The notes: generated by a model from the sequence alone, not told the origin. A stretch of 64,000 bases of DNA from Climacium dendroides (GCA_950106755.1 OX467090.1:2294001-2358000); one strand, 5' to 3'. Shown: positions 1 to 14,469, counted from the first letter of the stretch. Made by a program: numbers and translations.

Positions 1-591
1 GAACCTTCCAACATAACTAAAGTTCTTGATTGACACACATCTAATGTACTCTTTCAATAGATACCATAAGAAGAATTTTGTCTAAATGGGTATTAAGCTT
101 AGATTTGAAGGGCCATTGGCTTTATTTTTCTTAAGTATGATTTCTGTCAAGGAGGCTTCTATAATCAGCTCTTTTAATTTACTTCTAACATGGTTTGTTT
201 AGGTTGTCCAATTTTCAATCCAAATTATCTTATATCTATTGCAATTGATTTTTGGTGTGCCTCTAATGACAGTACTCTCATGGGCAAATGACAATACTCT
301 CATCAATCAAATGTTAATAATATAATTACCAAGACATTGCATTATGTGGATTGAGGGTGCTCTATCCACATGGTAGTCTGTTCATAAAAAGTGACTTTTT
401 TTCAGAGCTCATTGCATTTTGAAGGGAGGAAGCTAATTTCCTTGAAACAATTTTCAGTCAATTTTCATAGGAATAAGAAATGGAATTAGCACCTAATGCA
501 AGTCCTTTCATATTTTTTTGGCCCTTCATTTGTAGAATTAGTTTATGAGTTTTCAAAGTTGAAACGGAGTGGTCATTGAAAGCAATCACCA

Positions 592-655
592 CTTGAAATG
601 TACCTATTCCACCTCTTGAAATGTACCTATTCCACCTCTTGAAATGTACCCTATT
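592..655. repeat. 23-bp direct repeat, three copies
   Basis: The unit beginning CTTGAAATGTACC starts at 592, 615 and 638, giving an exact 23-bp period. The third copy gains one C and then diverges. It is a short local duplication with no visible function. Confidence 0.9.
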
Positions 656-3600
656 CGTACATAGAAGAAAGCGAAATGTACATGTGTGGTAGTGGTCACT
701 TTTGTAGCAGGGTCGCCTTTTTAAACACCTGAGGGTCCCAATAATTAGGACGACTGGTTATACAGTTGCCGCTTCAATAATTTGCTGTACTGTAGAGCAA
801 GTCACATAATCACGATTAAGCTAAGCACCAATGCCTTTCACTAATCTCGTCTTATTAGTGAGTGAGTAGTTACTCAGCTGCACGGCTATAGGGCTACTCG
901 GCTGCAGCACCCGAGCACACTCAAATTGCGGAACCCGAAAGGAGGGGGAATTAATTAGGTAAATAAAGAATGTATTCTATTGTAACAAAGGGGAAGGGGG
1001 GCCACTACAATAATAAAATCTACTTGTGGGTGGGCCCAGCCGAGCGGGTGGGGCCCACCGACTCCACGCTTTTTAATATTTTTTTGATAAATTTTGTTCA
1101 AGTAGGTGGGGTAATGAGAATAACGATGAGAATATTCATGGAAATTGTCCATGTGTTTCAAAAACTAAAATTTAAAAAATTGAGACTATTCTTTCAATGG
1201 AAATTAAGGTGCAGAACCTCAGAATGGAAAAACCGAACTACTCTACTTACTGCAACTGAACTGAACTGAACCCATCATGCCGCTTTTCATCGGGGTGTTC
1301 TGGATGAGATTCATCCCTTATTAGAAACTCAATATCTTTATTAGAATATAAATACCGTTACCATTCTTGTATGGCCTGTCTGATTGCTTTGACCTCTTTT
1401 TTCTAGCATGTTTTTTCCCCCCCTCCTTTTGGGGCCCTTGAATTCAGAGATTTATTTAGCATTTAAAATGTTATTTTTATGTAGTCACATTTAATAGACT
1501 GGCTGGCTTCTTTCCGTTGTGGAGTGGCAACGGCAACTACAAAACTTGTTTGATGGAGTTGATAGCTCTTTTGATACGGTCATCAAGTGAGCCATTTGGG
1601 CCCCAAATGGAAAGGGCAAAAAAATGTAACTTTTAAAAAAGTTTAATTAAAAAATTTTACAAACGGAAGAACCATTGCATTAAAAAGATACACCATGATA
1701 TGATCCATTCGAGGCAACGTAATGAATTATTTGTAGAGTGACACCAAACATTTGTCCCGTACTAGGGTGAGTTGGGACAATGGTTGGCTTCCCAAAATTG
1801 TAGGAAGTCTGAAACTCATAGATCCGAAGGTATCCCTCATAGCGCTACTTGCTAAATGGATACTTTTTGCAATTGAACTAGGCATCTCCAACCTTAAAAT
1901 TCTACTCAGATACAATATTTCTAAAATGAAATCCTACCCCAAATGCGGGTATTGGTTCCCATCCCAATCTTGATTGATGGTCTATAGACCATTTGTCACA
2001 CGGAGCTTAACCCTTTAGTGTCTAAGAAGCCCAAATTGGGTCTTATGTTTTTTTTAGCAACTTTAGAGGTTTTATATGGGGATTTTTATTTATTTAAATA
2101 ATTGTTTATTTAAACCAATGAATGCAATGTTCTTCACTCAAGATAATTATATAATAAAATTTTCCATTTAGATTATGCTTTCTACAAAACACCTCCTCAA
2201 AGTCCACTACTTGAAATAGTGAATTCTTAGTACGTAAAGGGTTAAGGATTTGGAACCGTATCACCACTGCTTGGAGACTTATAGTCAAATACATACAACT
2301 TATTCCACCAATAAATGCAAACAAGGTTCTTACAACTAATCTTTGGTGGTTTACAAGCTTCACTGGTTCTAACTTTGATTTTTGAGGTGCTAGGGCTCGG
2401 GTGCTAGTCCAAAGAGGGATGCGCATGAACCTTTGGGATTGTCATACACATGATTTCAATCATGGGAGGATGTATCTTCCAAATTTTCCTTCTCAGATAT
2501 TGAATGTTGTCATTGATCTTTTCTTATCTCTAAGATCCCTCAAGAATGGTTGACCTTTCTCACTAGACACTTTGCACTTGTTCAAGAAGTTGGGATTATT
2601 GTAGTTCAATTCTATCTTAGAGCTATTAATGATTAATTTTTTCCTTCAATCTTGAACTTATCTCAATCTTGAATCTTGAATTTATTTAATAATTTTTTAT
2701 TGAGTGAAAATTAAGTATTATTTTGTTGAATTTTTTTCTATAGATTCTCAACTACATAAAAATTTAGAAAATCAAAATCAATAGTACAAAAAATTTTAGT
2801 TAAAAAAGAATCAAAGCCAAAAAATCTAATCAAGCAAGGTGCAAAACAACTTATTTTCTTCACTTTGGATGCAAATGTCTTGCAATTTATGTGGTCTAAT
2901 TTGATGAAATTTTTACCACATGTTCTCAAACAAGTTAACCCCTAGAGGTCCAAACACCACCAAAGCAATTATGGGCAACTCACTACAAATGGAATTTTTA
3001 ATTTTTTCTTTGAAAATTTCACAAAATATGTGCCCAAGGAGTAGCTTTAAGGCACAACAATTTTCAAAACTTTTGACTACATGGTTAAAAAGTTATTGCA
3101 TGATATGTAATTTTCAACATTCGGTAGGCAGTTTGGGCAACTTCAAAAAACTTCTTTAAAAATTCACTTTTTTTAAAAAATAAAAATTTGAAATTGGTTC
3201 TCTAGACTTATATATTTGTAAAAAGCTTTGAATCATTTCATTTCAATTAATGAGGTGAAAATTATGAGGAGTTTTAGTTTTAGGTTGGCTTTGGCTTGGA
3301 ACCTTCACCTTGTAGTATTCAAAACTTCATAAATTAAACAGGTTTGCAGCTAAAGGTAAAATGATCACACATATTATCACATTACAACACAGAAAGCCAA
3401 CACATATCCCTAATTACAGAACCCTAAATCTTGCACAAAGGAGATTGTGAGAATGTGAATCACCTCAATATTAGAACTCAAGTCACTTTTAAGACATCTA
3501 ACAATACAACTTTGAATCCTTAACTCTAAAAGGCCTTTGGATCCCTCTTTATAATCCATATTTAGTCTTATAACTCTTCAATTGTGATTTATTATATGAA

Positions 3601-5397
3601 TTGTAATACATTGTTATTTTCACACTACCATGATCATTAATTTACTTTGTATTAAACAATATTTGGTCAATGTTTTTCTAGTTAAATACCACCATATTCA
3701 TAATATACAATATGGCCACAAAGGACTTTCAAGCCCTTCTAGGGTTAATATGTTGTACACTCTTCAATCCTGTCACTGTATTGGACAACTAATCTACTGT
3801 ATGTCTTAAGAAATTTTGTATTAGATAACCGATGAATTGCGCTAGCAATGAATAGGTTATTGTACATAACTGGTTGCATATTTTTCAATCACAACTTTGA
3901 TCTTCATTATCCAAGGGTGTAGGAAGTAAGTTGAAAGGAAAGAAGGTTATGAGTTGCAACTTGTAATGGCAATAGTGATGGGTTGCCAATAGGATGGTGC
4001 CACATTAGCATTGAAAAGTCAACAACTGGTTATGATTTCTATTTCTTTCATCCCATCCCATACGTTGTACTTGACTTGACAATGGACCTTGTATTATTTT
4101 TAAGGTGATTTGAGTAAGTCATATAGAGGGCTTTTTCCGTGTCCAATTTCATTTCAGTTATAATGTTCTTCATTGATTGTGGTGGTATAAAATTTGAAAT
4201 TCTTTTAAAATTATGCTTTTTACAATATGAGCAATGAAATTGGTATCAAAAGTTTCCAACAAAATTGCTTCAAGGACCCAGTACTAGCACTTCGAACACT
4301 TTGAGGACCTAGCATTGTCCATCCCTGGCTAGGGCTTTTTTATTGGAAATTTTTTGCCAGACTATTAGAAATTTGACCTCTTTGATTTCATCCCTCCTAA
4401 AATTGGCCTCTGTAGTGAAACCAACAGGGAGGACACTGGTTCAAAAAAAACACCCTGTCCTTGACCTCCTTCCTTCCTATGACCCTCCCTCCTCTTCTCT
4501 CCGACCTCCCTCCCTTTCCTTCCGTGCGACCGCCATTGACCAAAATTGGTCAATTAGGAGTTTAAGGGTTAAATCAATAGGCTATCCTTAAATAATGTTA
4601 GGCTTTGTAAAGCAAAGATATCTAAAAAAATTAACATACATATTGGCTTCTATCTACATTTCTATGACTCCAAAGAAGTCCTAAACATTTATACTTTTTA
4701 TTAAGGAAGAAAGGATTTATTGACCATAATCAATTAATCATAGGCATTTTTCAATGCAATTGCTACATGTCATGATAATTTGAAGATACTATGTACAAGC
4801 ATAGAATTTACATATTGTTTGAATGTGCTATATTTTAAAGAGTTTTTTCAACTTGTAGTATAGTACTAGTACTTGATTTTTTCTCCAACAACAATTGTAT
4901 GGAAAGGCGAAATGGATCTTAGATAAATTCTAGGATATTGTTCCATTTGGCAATAAAATGTAATTGTACAATAAAAGAAATCACCACTAATTGGAAGTTG
5001 TTTCATTATCATGACAAATTTATTTACTTTATTGACTAACTTATAAGAAATATATCCTTTTCAATACCTTTAAAGTACATTTATTATATTAGCATTAGAT
5101 TTGATTCTATGGTTACCAATTTAATATGTGAAGAAGTGGGTTTTTTTTGCTTAAGGTCTAAGCCTCCATTGAGGCTCAATACAATTTTATTAGCACAAAT
5201 ACATCTAAAGCTTTTTATGTATCTTAATATTCAATTAAAAAAATACAAAATATATAAAGAGACTCAATTGTTCAATATTATAAAAAAATTTACAAAACTA
5301 TAACTTTTGCAATTTCAAGATGATTGTACTAATTTGAATAAGGTTGATATAATGGCCTACCAATTTGATCTTTATAACCAAAATTGTCCATGATAAA

Positions 5398-5800
5398 TGC
5401 ATAAACTTTCTCACTGTCCAAAAATGCATAACTTTCTCACTGTGAGTCAGAATGCCACGAAACAAAGCTCGTGCATCCTCCTCATCGAGAGCTTTCCGAC
5501 GGTACCAAAATTGTGACCAAAATATTAAAAAAGTAATTTTCTAATTTTTTAGAACCAAAAATAACTAAAAAATGCATAACTTTTACACTGTACGTCCGAA
5601 CGCCACGAAACCAAGCCGGTGCACCCAAGCTAGTGTACCCTATGCCGTTGCCACAATCAAAACAAAAGTAAAAGTAATTTTTTAATTTTTAGATCCAAAA
5701 AATACTTCAAAATTCAATAACTTTCACACTATACATTTGAATAGCACGAAACCAAGCCGGTGCATCCCTTTTTGCCGAGGGCTTTCCGACAATACCAAGC
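5398..5800. repeat. Degenerate ~145-bp tandem array, about three copies
   Basis: Each unit begins AAATGCATAACTTT or a variant (near 5421, 5567 and 5707). It then carries a CACTGT-like word, a 'gccacgaaac(c/a)aagc' block, a 'ggtgcatcc' block, and in two units 'gctttccgac'. Units are about 140-146 bp and clearly diverged. It looks like an old satellite-like or element-internal array. Confidence 0.7.
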
Positions 5801-7239
5801 ACGCAACCATAGGACGCACGGTCCAAGAGATCCCAACGTAACAAACAAACAAAACAAGCATCCTCATTTAAGGTATAGATTATAATGTTTTATGGATACA
5901 AATATAATAAATATCTACAAGAAATAATAAGAAAATTCAAAACAAAGAGGTAAGATATACTTCACCTTCTTGCAAAAGTAGATTCATTCCAACTATTTGA
6001 ATAGCCCTAACCATGTTCAATACAAATCTAAAGAAAATTAGAACTCAACCTCAATCCTTTTATTATTGCAAGGACAAGGTCATGTACATGTTTACTTCTA
6101 TTTCCCAACCTATCTAAAAATTGACAACAACAAAAAGACAACAAAAAACAAAAGAGAAGAAACAAGAGGCAACAAATAACAGAAGTAGTGACTAGAAACT
6201 TGTCCAAACTTTCATTTGTCCCTCGATGGAACAATGGAACTTTGGGATTAACCTTAACAAGAAAATCTTCATTATAATTATTGAAAAAGTTGGAGTAGAA
6301 TTTTGGGTAGGCTTTCAACTTAAGCTAAAAATGACATGTCTTCTAAAAAAATGCAATACTATCAAGCATGTATGATAAATACATTTCAACTTTACAAATT
6401 GTTCTCTTCATTTTTTATCAAACCAAAATGAGAGGTTGTCTATCTCTTTCTTTTTTATCTTTTTTTTTTGAAAAACTCTTGAAATGTAGAGAATATTGAG
6501 AGATTTTATTTTTATGTAGTCTTATTGAATATGCACATACGAATGGTCTACCCAACATGGTCATACACATACGAATGGTCTACCCATCTTGTAATTGTGT
6601 AAACATGACAAGATGGGAAGCTACAATAAAGACTTTGACAAAGGCAAAATAACATGTAAATGTATAATTATTGGATCAATTAAATAAAAGAATCAAAATA
6701 TGACTATGCTCCTCAACACAAATAAATATTGTAATTCATGTAACCCTTTTAAAATAAACTAAAATAATGACCCATGATGTAAATGACTGAAAGATAACTA
6801 TATCAAAACAATTCTTTTTGAGTATAACATGAACAATTGTCTACAACCTTCTTGTTCAACTTCATGTACCTAAATATTCCCAAGACCTTCACATCAACCT
6901 ATAAATCATTATTTTAATGACTACTTGGGACTAAAATTTGGGTCCAAATTCCATGAAACTGCGTTTTGGACTAAGCCTCAAGTGACTTTTAACCCCCAAA
7001 GGACATGATGACCATAAAAATCATGAGTTTTGATACTATGTGAAGCAAATTCACCATGAAAATCAACAATTTTGGTACTGTGTGAATCATTTACTTAAAA
7101 AAAACACCAAGAGCACATTCGAGGTCAAACTAGTGTGCAAGACCTCCTTTTCACACAAAATTCCAAGGATGAGCATCTGCACTTTTGTCCTACATGGAAG
7201 GATTCTCTCATCCATCCAACACTTAGTGTCTGTGGCGTC

Positions 7240-7639
7240 CTTCTAGGGTTAGAAGGATCAGGATGAATAGTTGAAATCTAAAAGTCATTCAACTGGAGAC
7301 TTTAGAGTCTTCTGCCGCGTTACACTATTGAGTGATATCACAGTGATCGAGAGTTACGTACCCAAGTCACAATGAACAACACCAATTGATTGAGAAGGGC
7401 ATACCTCCACGAATTGGAATCAAGGCTCCCCATTTGCAGAACCCTGTTTCTGCCCAAGCGCAAATATAACGTAACTGTCTACTAAATCAGCTGCCTACTA
7501 AATAAGAGAAGCTGACACACACTACCAGCTCGGCAATTGGCGGCTGTGACTGATATGCATCAAACAAGGTCGCATAATAAATGAGAAAAGATCGAACTCT
7601 AACCAATTGACAAACCCGTCCTTCGCGAGGAAATTAAAA
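7240..7639 (-). other. Probable 3' untranslated and flanking region of the KDEL receptor gene
   Basis: This lies directly downstream of the minus-strand stop codon at 7640-7642. It contains no further conserved coding sequence. The transcript end cannot be placed from sequence alone. Confidence 0.4.
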
Positions 7640-10112
7640 CTAAGCTGGTAATTTGAGCTTCTCGTTGTTCTTCCAGCTGCAAAAGGAAATCCAGAAGTCC
7701 GATTATCCCAAAATGCCAACAAAACAGTCACATAATAAGGTAAGATAAGGTAAGGTAAGATAAGATAAGGTAAGATAAGGTAAGAGAGAGACCTTATATG
7801 TGCCCTGAAGCCAAAATGTATCAACAGAGTACATTTGAAAATTTGACACAAAAGAGCCTTCCCCACCAACTATCAATTACTTTAGTGCTGCTTCAATTGA
7901 TTGATAATTAAATACTGAAATGACAATGTTATACTGCTGTAATATGGTAATGTTTTGTTGGCGTCTTTCTAGTGTGGTTAAGTAAAGATCGAAGCTTTAA
8001 AACATTGAAATGGCATTAGAAATTGCCGTCTTAGTATTAACCCATCAGATGATATAAATTAAGGGTGGGAGGAGGGTGTATTAAAAAGTCGTACCTCTTG
8101 AAGTAATAGTAGAAGAAATCAGCGTACAAGGCCGTCTGGACAATCCCTGCAGTCCAGGCTGCAAACCAGGAAACATATGCTCAGAAACAAGGGAAGAAAC
8201 CAAGTTTTTCTTTCATGCAGAGACAGGGCTGTACTGTACAAGATCCAAAAAGAAAAGGATAGTTAAGTAGACTTCCAGCAAACCGTGACTTCAGGTGAAA
8301 AACAAATTGAATGACCCAAATCCCAAAGAAATTTCACTCACTTATCCATTGCCGGTAGTGACTTTCTGTGAGGAACCGGTAGATCCAATTGATGAGATAA
8401 AATCCACGATATGCTCTGTCAAAAGAGGAAGTAGCATAGGTCAAAAAGTCAGATTAGAATACACTTAGCAGTAGACTAAATCTGAAGTGGCTGATGCCTG
8501 GTCAAGAAATGGTCACACCAAACATAAAGGGTAAATTGTATCTGTATTAGCCACTAAGCGCCGAAGTGGTTAATACTCCATTTCAGAAGCTTTTAGGAAG
8601 GTTAAAAAATGTAACAATAGAGAGGAAAAGTCATACCCTTCATCCATTTGAACAATAGAAATATGGGCTTAGTACGAAGTTCCTAAAATGAACTATGAGC
8701 TCCTAAAGGGGACTATCTACTTTCTTAGCTTGGTTAAAGAGTTGTGAGATTGAATTCGCCCTTGTTAGAATAAAGTAAAAACTGAAACCATGATAGGATA
8801 GAGATCGACAAAAATAACCGAAGATTATTAGAGCTGCCCTTCTAAAGCAGGGGTAGATGCATATGGAAATAGTGGCGTACCCAAGGAAGAAGACGTAGTT
8901 GCCCGTAAGATTGTCGACGTTTCTTGTTCTTTGTAATAGCACCAATTGTGGAATAATAGCAACTGCCTCCAGCCACAGGGAGAAAGTCCACATGACCTAT
9001 TCCAAACAAACACAACTAAGGTATGGAATAAAATAGACACAACTAAGGTAGGAAACCTATTTTCATTCATTTACAATGCAATTGTTTTCCAAACATGTGA
9101 CCTCGTAAGAAAAGAGATCAGCTTCTAATTTCTATCTCAATCTAAACTTTATCAGAGATACTTCAATGAGATACATCATAGATGCAGTACTCATACCTCC
9201 CGGAAGGTGAACCTGTTGTTGATCAAGAGAGCCAGCACAAAACACGGCAGGATCAGGAAATAGTGTCGGAATGTGTCGTTGTTCTTGTCATACGACAGGC
9301 GTACTGATTTATGGTATCTCATGTACCACACGATGGAGAATGAGGTGCCAAGAAAGATCAGCTTCATGGCCGTGTTGTAGAAAGAGATGTAGGTCACAAT
9401 AATGTCCAGGTAGCGAGTCGCAAATACAAGAGCATAGAGCTCCTGCGTCTTTAAAGAGATCCCTGAAAATAACACCAACGAGTCAAAACTTCATCCTAAA
9501 ACATCTGTACGCGGTTGGCAGAGGTTTCACATACAAAACGCTCTCTTAAATAATAACCACTTCCCTCAAGCGATTCCGGTGCACATTGGACAGACTTAAG
9601 ATGGTGCCCAGGGGAACTCGTAAAACACACTCCTTGTTACAATGTAGGGGTGGAGTACATCTCAGGGGACATTCAGTGTATTTCAAATCGAGAAATGGTA
9701 CTAGAGCTGTGATGATGTCCCCTGAGTAGCACTCTTTCCCAATGCAGCATCGGCAAGCATCAAAAGAGAATGACGACAAAAACAAATACAAACGAACACC
9801 AAATGAGATGACCAACTACAATAACTACACCATCAAACCGGCCATGAAGCTAACATATACATTTCATGCAAAACATAAAGACAGCTCAACATACACGTCG
9901 AGTTCCGTCCCCTACTCTGCACACCTAAAATCTCCTAAACTGCTGAAAACTCAAGCACTATTTCCAAAACCCAGGTTCAAAACACAAAGCTCCCACCGAA
10001 TTCCAAGTCCAAACGAAATACCTGCACATGACCTAATGGTGTGAATCTTCAAGAGCAACACAATTATGCTCATCAAGTGTGTCAAATCTCCAATGAGCCT
10101 GAAGATGTTCAT
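7640..10112 (-). CDS. ERD2: ER lumen protein-retaining receptor (KDEL receptor), six exons, intact
   Basis: This seven-helix Golgi/ER receptor retrieves K/HDEL-tagged ER-resident proteins through COPI vesicles. Exons on the minus strand are 10022-10112, 9197-9462, 8881-8996, 8342-8415, 8095-8158 and 7640-7676. All introns are GT-AG and all phases match. The spliced CDS is 648 bp, encoding 215 residues, the canonical plant ERD2 length. It starts MNIFR and ends in KLKLPA. Conserved family blocks include SLKTQELYALVFATRYLD, YDKNNDTFRHYF, LPQ-like IPQLVLLQRTRN, DNLTG and LYADFFYYYF. Residues known to matter for ligand binding or pH sensing in KDEL receptors are present: R5, H12, R47, D50, E129, Y160, R161 and the NWIYR block. 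The N-terminal ATG is the family start. Exon 6 encodes only 12 codons including the stop. I see no break and infer a functional gene. Confidence 0.96.
7735..7790. repeat. GGTAAGATAA-type microsatellite in intron 5 of ERD2
   Basis: This is an irregular run of AAGGTAAG and ATAAGGTAAG words. It lies between exon 6 (ends 7676) and exon 5 (begins 8095) of the receptor gene, so it is intronic. It should be length-polymorphic. Confidence 0.85.
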
Positions 10113-10870
10113 CCTGAACCCCTTGTCCAACCTGAGACCAACATTCAACCATCAATTTCACATCTAACAATTCTCCCTTTAACTAAAACCCACGGAGACA
10201 CACACACGCACTCAAACCCTCCAAACATGACCTAAGCTTACATTCAAGACATTCAAAAATGTCCGTACCCAAAAGGCAAGTCCACCCCGTACTAGTGATC
10301 CCTCGCGCCAACCCTAATGCACGTGCATTAAATAGATCCAAAGAAGGAGGAATCGAGAGCAAACAGGTTGCAATAACAATAAAAATGCCACAGTCAAGAG
10401 GAAGTGCCATTACTGTGCGAAGAATCTCGTTTTGGGTGCGCAGCTTCTCCACCTGCAATCACACAGAAACCAGCAAAATCCCAGAAAACTATCAGCAGCA
10501 CTGGTAGATCGATTATGAGATGGGATAAATTGTTCATTGTTATACGAGTCATCATCATAAACCTGTGCACAGTACTTAATAAGAAAGATGAGATTCGGAA
10601 GATAATCTGTGATTCTGAGAGGAAGCCAGAACAATTGGATCTATTGAGTTGGATTGAGTCGAACCCTTTTGTTGTGATGGCTATGGAAGCGATCCACTTC
10701 GCGCAGCGAAAGTCTCTGTGTATGCGCACGAGTATGCGACTACTTCCCTTGAAGAGTCGATGGGGTGGCGGATATATCCGGATTGATACCTTGTTGGAGG
10801 TTGATACCTGGGAGAGGATGATGCCCGCGGCGCCCGGCTTAGCAGGGGTTTGTGTAAAGGAGAGAGATTA
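10113..10870 (-). promoter_or_regulatory. 5' leader and promoter region of ERD2
   Basis: This stretch lies immediately upstream of the receptor ATG. It is richer in G and C than the flanks, for example around 10300-10330 and 10820-10850. The frames crossing it have no conserved content. The drop back to AT-rich DNA after about 10870 suggests the gene's 5' end lies here. No TATA box or transcription start can be assigned. Confidence 0.45.
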
Positions 10871-13800
10871 AGTACATACGTAACTCATCATTGATAGATA
10901 TTTTAAGCAACATGTCACCCATTCCTAGACAGGGGTCACATTTAGAACATGGTCGCTTTTAGAATAGACCACCTTATAAGATTTGATTGGCATACATCTT
11001 GCCTAAAGTACATTCACTTGCCTAAACTTGACCTGGTTTGGTCCGGTTTAAACTTGGGGCCAAATTGAAGGTCGACTTGAATTCTTCAAGTTTGAACCAA
11101 TAGAATTACTTAATTTTCCCAAATCCAGCTCAAGGGCTTTATATTAGGGCCATATTGAAACCACAACTCATCCTACATGTCGCCTTAGATTGCATAGTTT
11201 TGGCGCCAAACCTTCAGGCCCCAAGGGAGCAATTGGGACAAGTATTTGGGTGGCCTAAATTCCCATCTAGGGCCGGATTGGGGTTAGATTGGACTCCTTT
11301 GTTGAATTGTACAAATCTCTAGTGTCTACTAATGCAAGGTCTTTTTTAATTTATTTTTATTTTTTAAAGGTATATGTTTCTTATATTAATTGTGTGCTCA
11401 ATTCCATCCATGTTGCTAAATTTTTGGAGCATTGAGGTTGAATCAAAGAACATATGTGTTGTAGTACAAATGTCTAATGATTATTTCTTGTTCAGATGTT
11501 CAATCGTTACAGTTGTTTTAATATGAGATGTTTATTTGGTTTAGGATTAATAATTCATTTTTTGGATGTATTATAGAAGAGGATGGAAATGTGGTGGAAA
11601 CAAAGTTGGAGGTATGTGCTTAAAATTGCTACTTTGATATATATGTTCTTGTAGAGACCGTAGTTAGATTAAAAATTAGATGTTTAAGTTAGATGCTTAG
11701 GAGTTTATCAAAGACCAACTTTGAATTTAGAATCATTTAAGATTCAATTTCTAGAAGGTTCGATTCTTAGAAGGTTTGATTCCTAGAAGGTTTGAGAAAT
11801 ATATTATACTTAAAAAAATAGATAAAAATCAAAGAAGAAAGGTTGGGATGAAGATTGATAGATGGAAGAATTCATTTTGGATGAAAACTACCAAGAATCA
11901 TTCAAGTCAAGTCAAAGAGAGGGTCAAATTAGACTTTTGAAAATAAACTTTAAAAAGTTGCATATATTCAAAAGCACTTAGGTAATTTTTGAAAGATTCT
12001 AAAACTATATCACACTTTAAAAATAGATCAAAATCAAAGAAGATAGAGTAGGATGAAGTTTGGTGCTAAAGAGGATTAAATTTGGATGAGAGTTTCAAGA
12101 ATTTATCCAATGCAAGCAAAACAAAAACTTCAAAATCTAAAAATAATCTAAAGTTAAAATTTGGAAGTAAAGGTCAATTTGAATCAATAAGTTTAGTAGG
12201 AAATGATGGATGAAGTTTGGTGGAACAACTTAGAGGTAAAACTTTATCCGCCAATAACTTTTGATATAAATGTCCAATTTAAGAGCTCTTCACTATTTCA
12301 AAATGGTTATGTATTGTTCTACAACTTAGACTACTTAAAAGTTGGAAGTTGAATATTTCTTTAGAGGTTCAAAGTTTTGGCCCACAACACCTAATACCCC
12401 ATCAAACTTTAATTTTTGCAATTTGCATTAATTTTAGTTGAGATTTGAACCATTTAGTGCTTATCAATACAAAATACTTGTTCATTTCTTAACTCTTTAT
12501 GTATCATGAATTCATAATTTTAATTTGCATACTTTCATTACTTATATTGTAAAAATACTAGAGAATTACAGTACAATTGAAGTGATGAATTAATGTTTTT
12601 TATTTTGTCAATAAACGGAAAGTATAGGAGATTAGATGTTGATCAATGTTCTCTCACGAGTCATGGCTTGGGATCTTTTGAAGATGATGGAGGAAATCAA
12701 CCCTTTAGTCTTGATGTACGAATTGGTGGATTTAATTAGATTTTTAAAAAAGACAATCTAATGAAGAGGCATTGATTCTATACAAAAAGGGCTTTGTTAA
12801 ACTAAATTTCATTTTGGTTGATCATTGTCTTGTTGTAGTGTAGATCTTCTCAAGGCTAATAGAAGGGTAATAATAATGTTCTCTTGATGTTCAGTTGTTG
12901 GATTTGTTTAAATTTTTTTTTTAAATTCTGTTGATAATGATTATTTTTATATCTAATGATCTTTATTATACTAAATTTTATTCAAGTTGACCACTATCTT
13001 GTAGCAATGAGGATCTTCTTGGAACCAATAGGGGTACTTGCACCTCTATTTTGATGTGCTAATAATTGTACTTGTTAAGTTTTTGGAAGAAAGTAATTTA
13101 TTGATAGGGATTATTTTTGTAAAGAATGTCTAAGCTTAATTACACCAAATTGTTGATTAATTGATCATTGTCCACTTGTAGGACCTCATGGGGGATCCAA
13201 GTCTTCCATGTTGCTTTGATGGTTGTTTGATTGATCATTAATTCATTGTCCTCTTGTTGCTTGGGACCTCTCAGTGCCAAGAGGAGGACCAAGAACTAGT
13301 CATCCTAATCTACTACTTGTTGAACTTTTGCTAGATTTTAAAAAGAAAAAAAATTGGTGCTTGAAATTGTTTTGAAATGGAATGAGGTTGAGATTTTTAT
13401 GATGTTGCTTGGGACCTCTCAATACTAAGAAGAGCCCCAACCATCTAAAATATATACATATGTATATTTGGTTGATTGGGGTTCATTGTGAGGCAAATTG
13501 CCCCCTCCTTATTGGTAATGAGATGAATTTTTCATACAATTAGTAAATGCAATTTTATGTGACCAAGTGTAAAAATGGTGAAGTACATATTTTTATCCTA
13601 ATCTGAAAGACTTTAGACTCAAAAGTCAAAACACATTTTGCCGCAAAAGCATTAATTATTTTTTAATTCAATAGAATATTCTACACAACCTTATTTCCAT
13701 CTCCATTCATCTTTCACATCAATTGAGTTCTTCATCTTCATAATGTATACTTCTAATATTCTAAATAGTATTGAAAATTAGAATTTTCATCTAAATTCTA

Positions 13801-14469
13801 CATAACCACGGTAATAGGTCTAGAATAACAGGTTTTCAATAATAGATACTAAAATTTACTAAAAATAATAAAATTTAATCAATTCTTTTAGATGTAATAT
13901 TTTTTTAGAAATATCTTTGAGTTTTCTAATGCTTATTTGAATTTTTGAGCTCAACACTCACATAATCCATACTCACTGCTCACAGGCTCATGCTCACATG
14001 CTCACAAAATAGCACTACTAGTGGAAGCATTAGCATTTGGCGCAAAAGCGTGTTTGGACACTATTTAATAGCAAAGGCTACACATGCAACACAGGATGCA
14101 ATGGTGGGAGAAATGAAGTAGATAGTTGAAGCTAATTGTGACTTGCAGTAGTCTAAAATGGATGCATAATTGCGATTGTTCCTAAGCAAATTCAGTACTA
14201 GTGCAAGCATGACTTCTACCTCAACAAGAAGGCTCAAATAGCACACGAAACTTCTAAGCTTTGCCATCAAGAAACAAAATCAAATTATTGAATGTCTAGG
14301 GCACCTCTCTATAGTGCTCAATGCTAGATTGCAACAATGTCTTCCTCTATAGATGTGTACAATGACCCTAATTCCTTCTTCACTTCGACAAAATGTCCCT
14401 TTCTTTCTTGTTTTGGCTTTAATGCCAACCCTTGCTAGAGAAGGCCCCATCTTCAATTCTAGACTATAG
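10871..14469. other. AT-rich intergenic DNA
   Basis: No coding domain is visible on either strand. A short 16-17-bp triplet with core TAGAAGGTT(T/C)GA lies at about 11747-11797, and a long degenerate array lies at 12630-13450. The remainder is low-complexity, A/T-biased sequence. Confidence 0.55.
12630..13450. repeat. Degenerate repeat array with TTGATCATTGTC and GGGACCTCTC words
   Basis: The words TTGATCA(T/A)TGTC, CTTGTTG or CTTGTAG, and a following GGACCTC or AGATCTTCT block recur near 12640, 12815, 12985, 13160, 13230 and 13400. Spacing is roughly 70-180 bp. The copies are strongly diverged, so period and copy number are approximate. Confidence 0.45.

Larger units (their letters stand above)
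1..7239. other. AT-rich intergenic DNA without a recognisable gene
   Basis: No reading frame here shows a conserved domain, and the longest frames are short and of biased composition. The stretch contains a 23-bp triplet repeat (592-655), a GC-richer patch around 880-1070 with no gene-like frame, and a degenerate array near 5.4-5.8 kb. Part of 2700-2900 resembles 38370-38530, so at least some of it is dispersed repeat. I see no tRNA or rRNA gene. Confidence 0.6.

Noticed and set aside
10404..10871. A 155-codon plus-strand frame opposite the ERD2 5' region
   Set aside because: No conserved domain, and it lies antisense to the receptor's leader and promoter. Overlapping frames on both strands suggest chance in GC-richer DNA.
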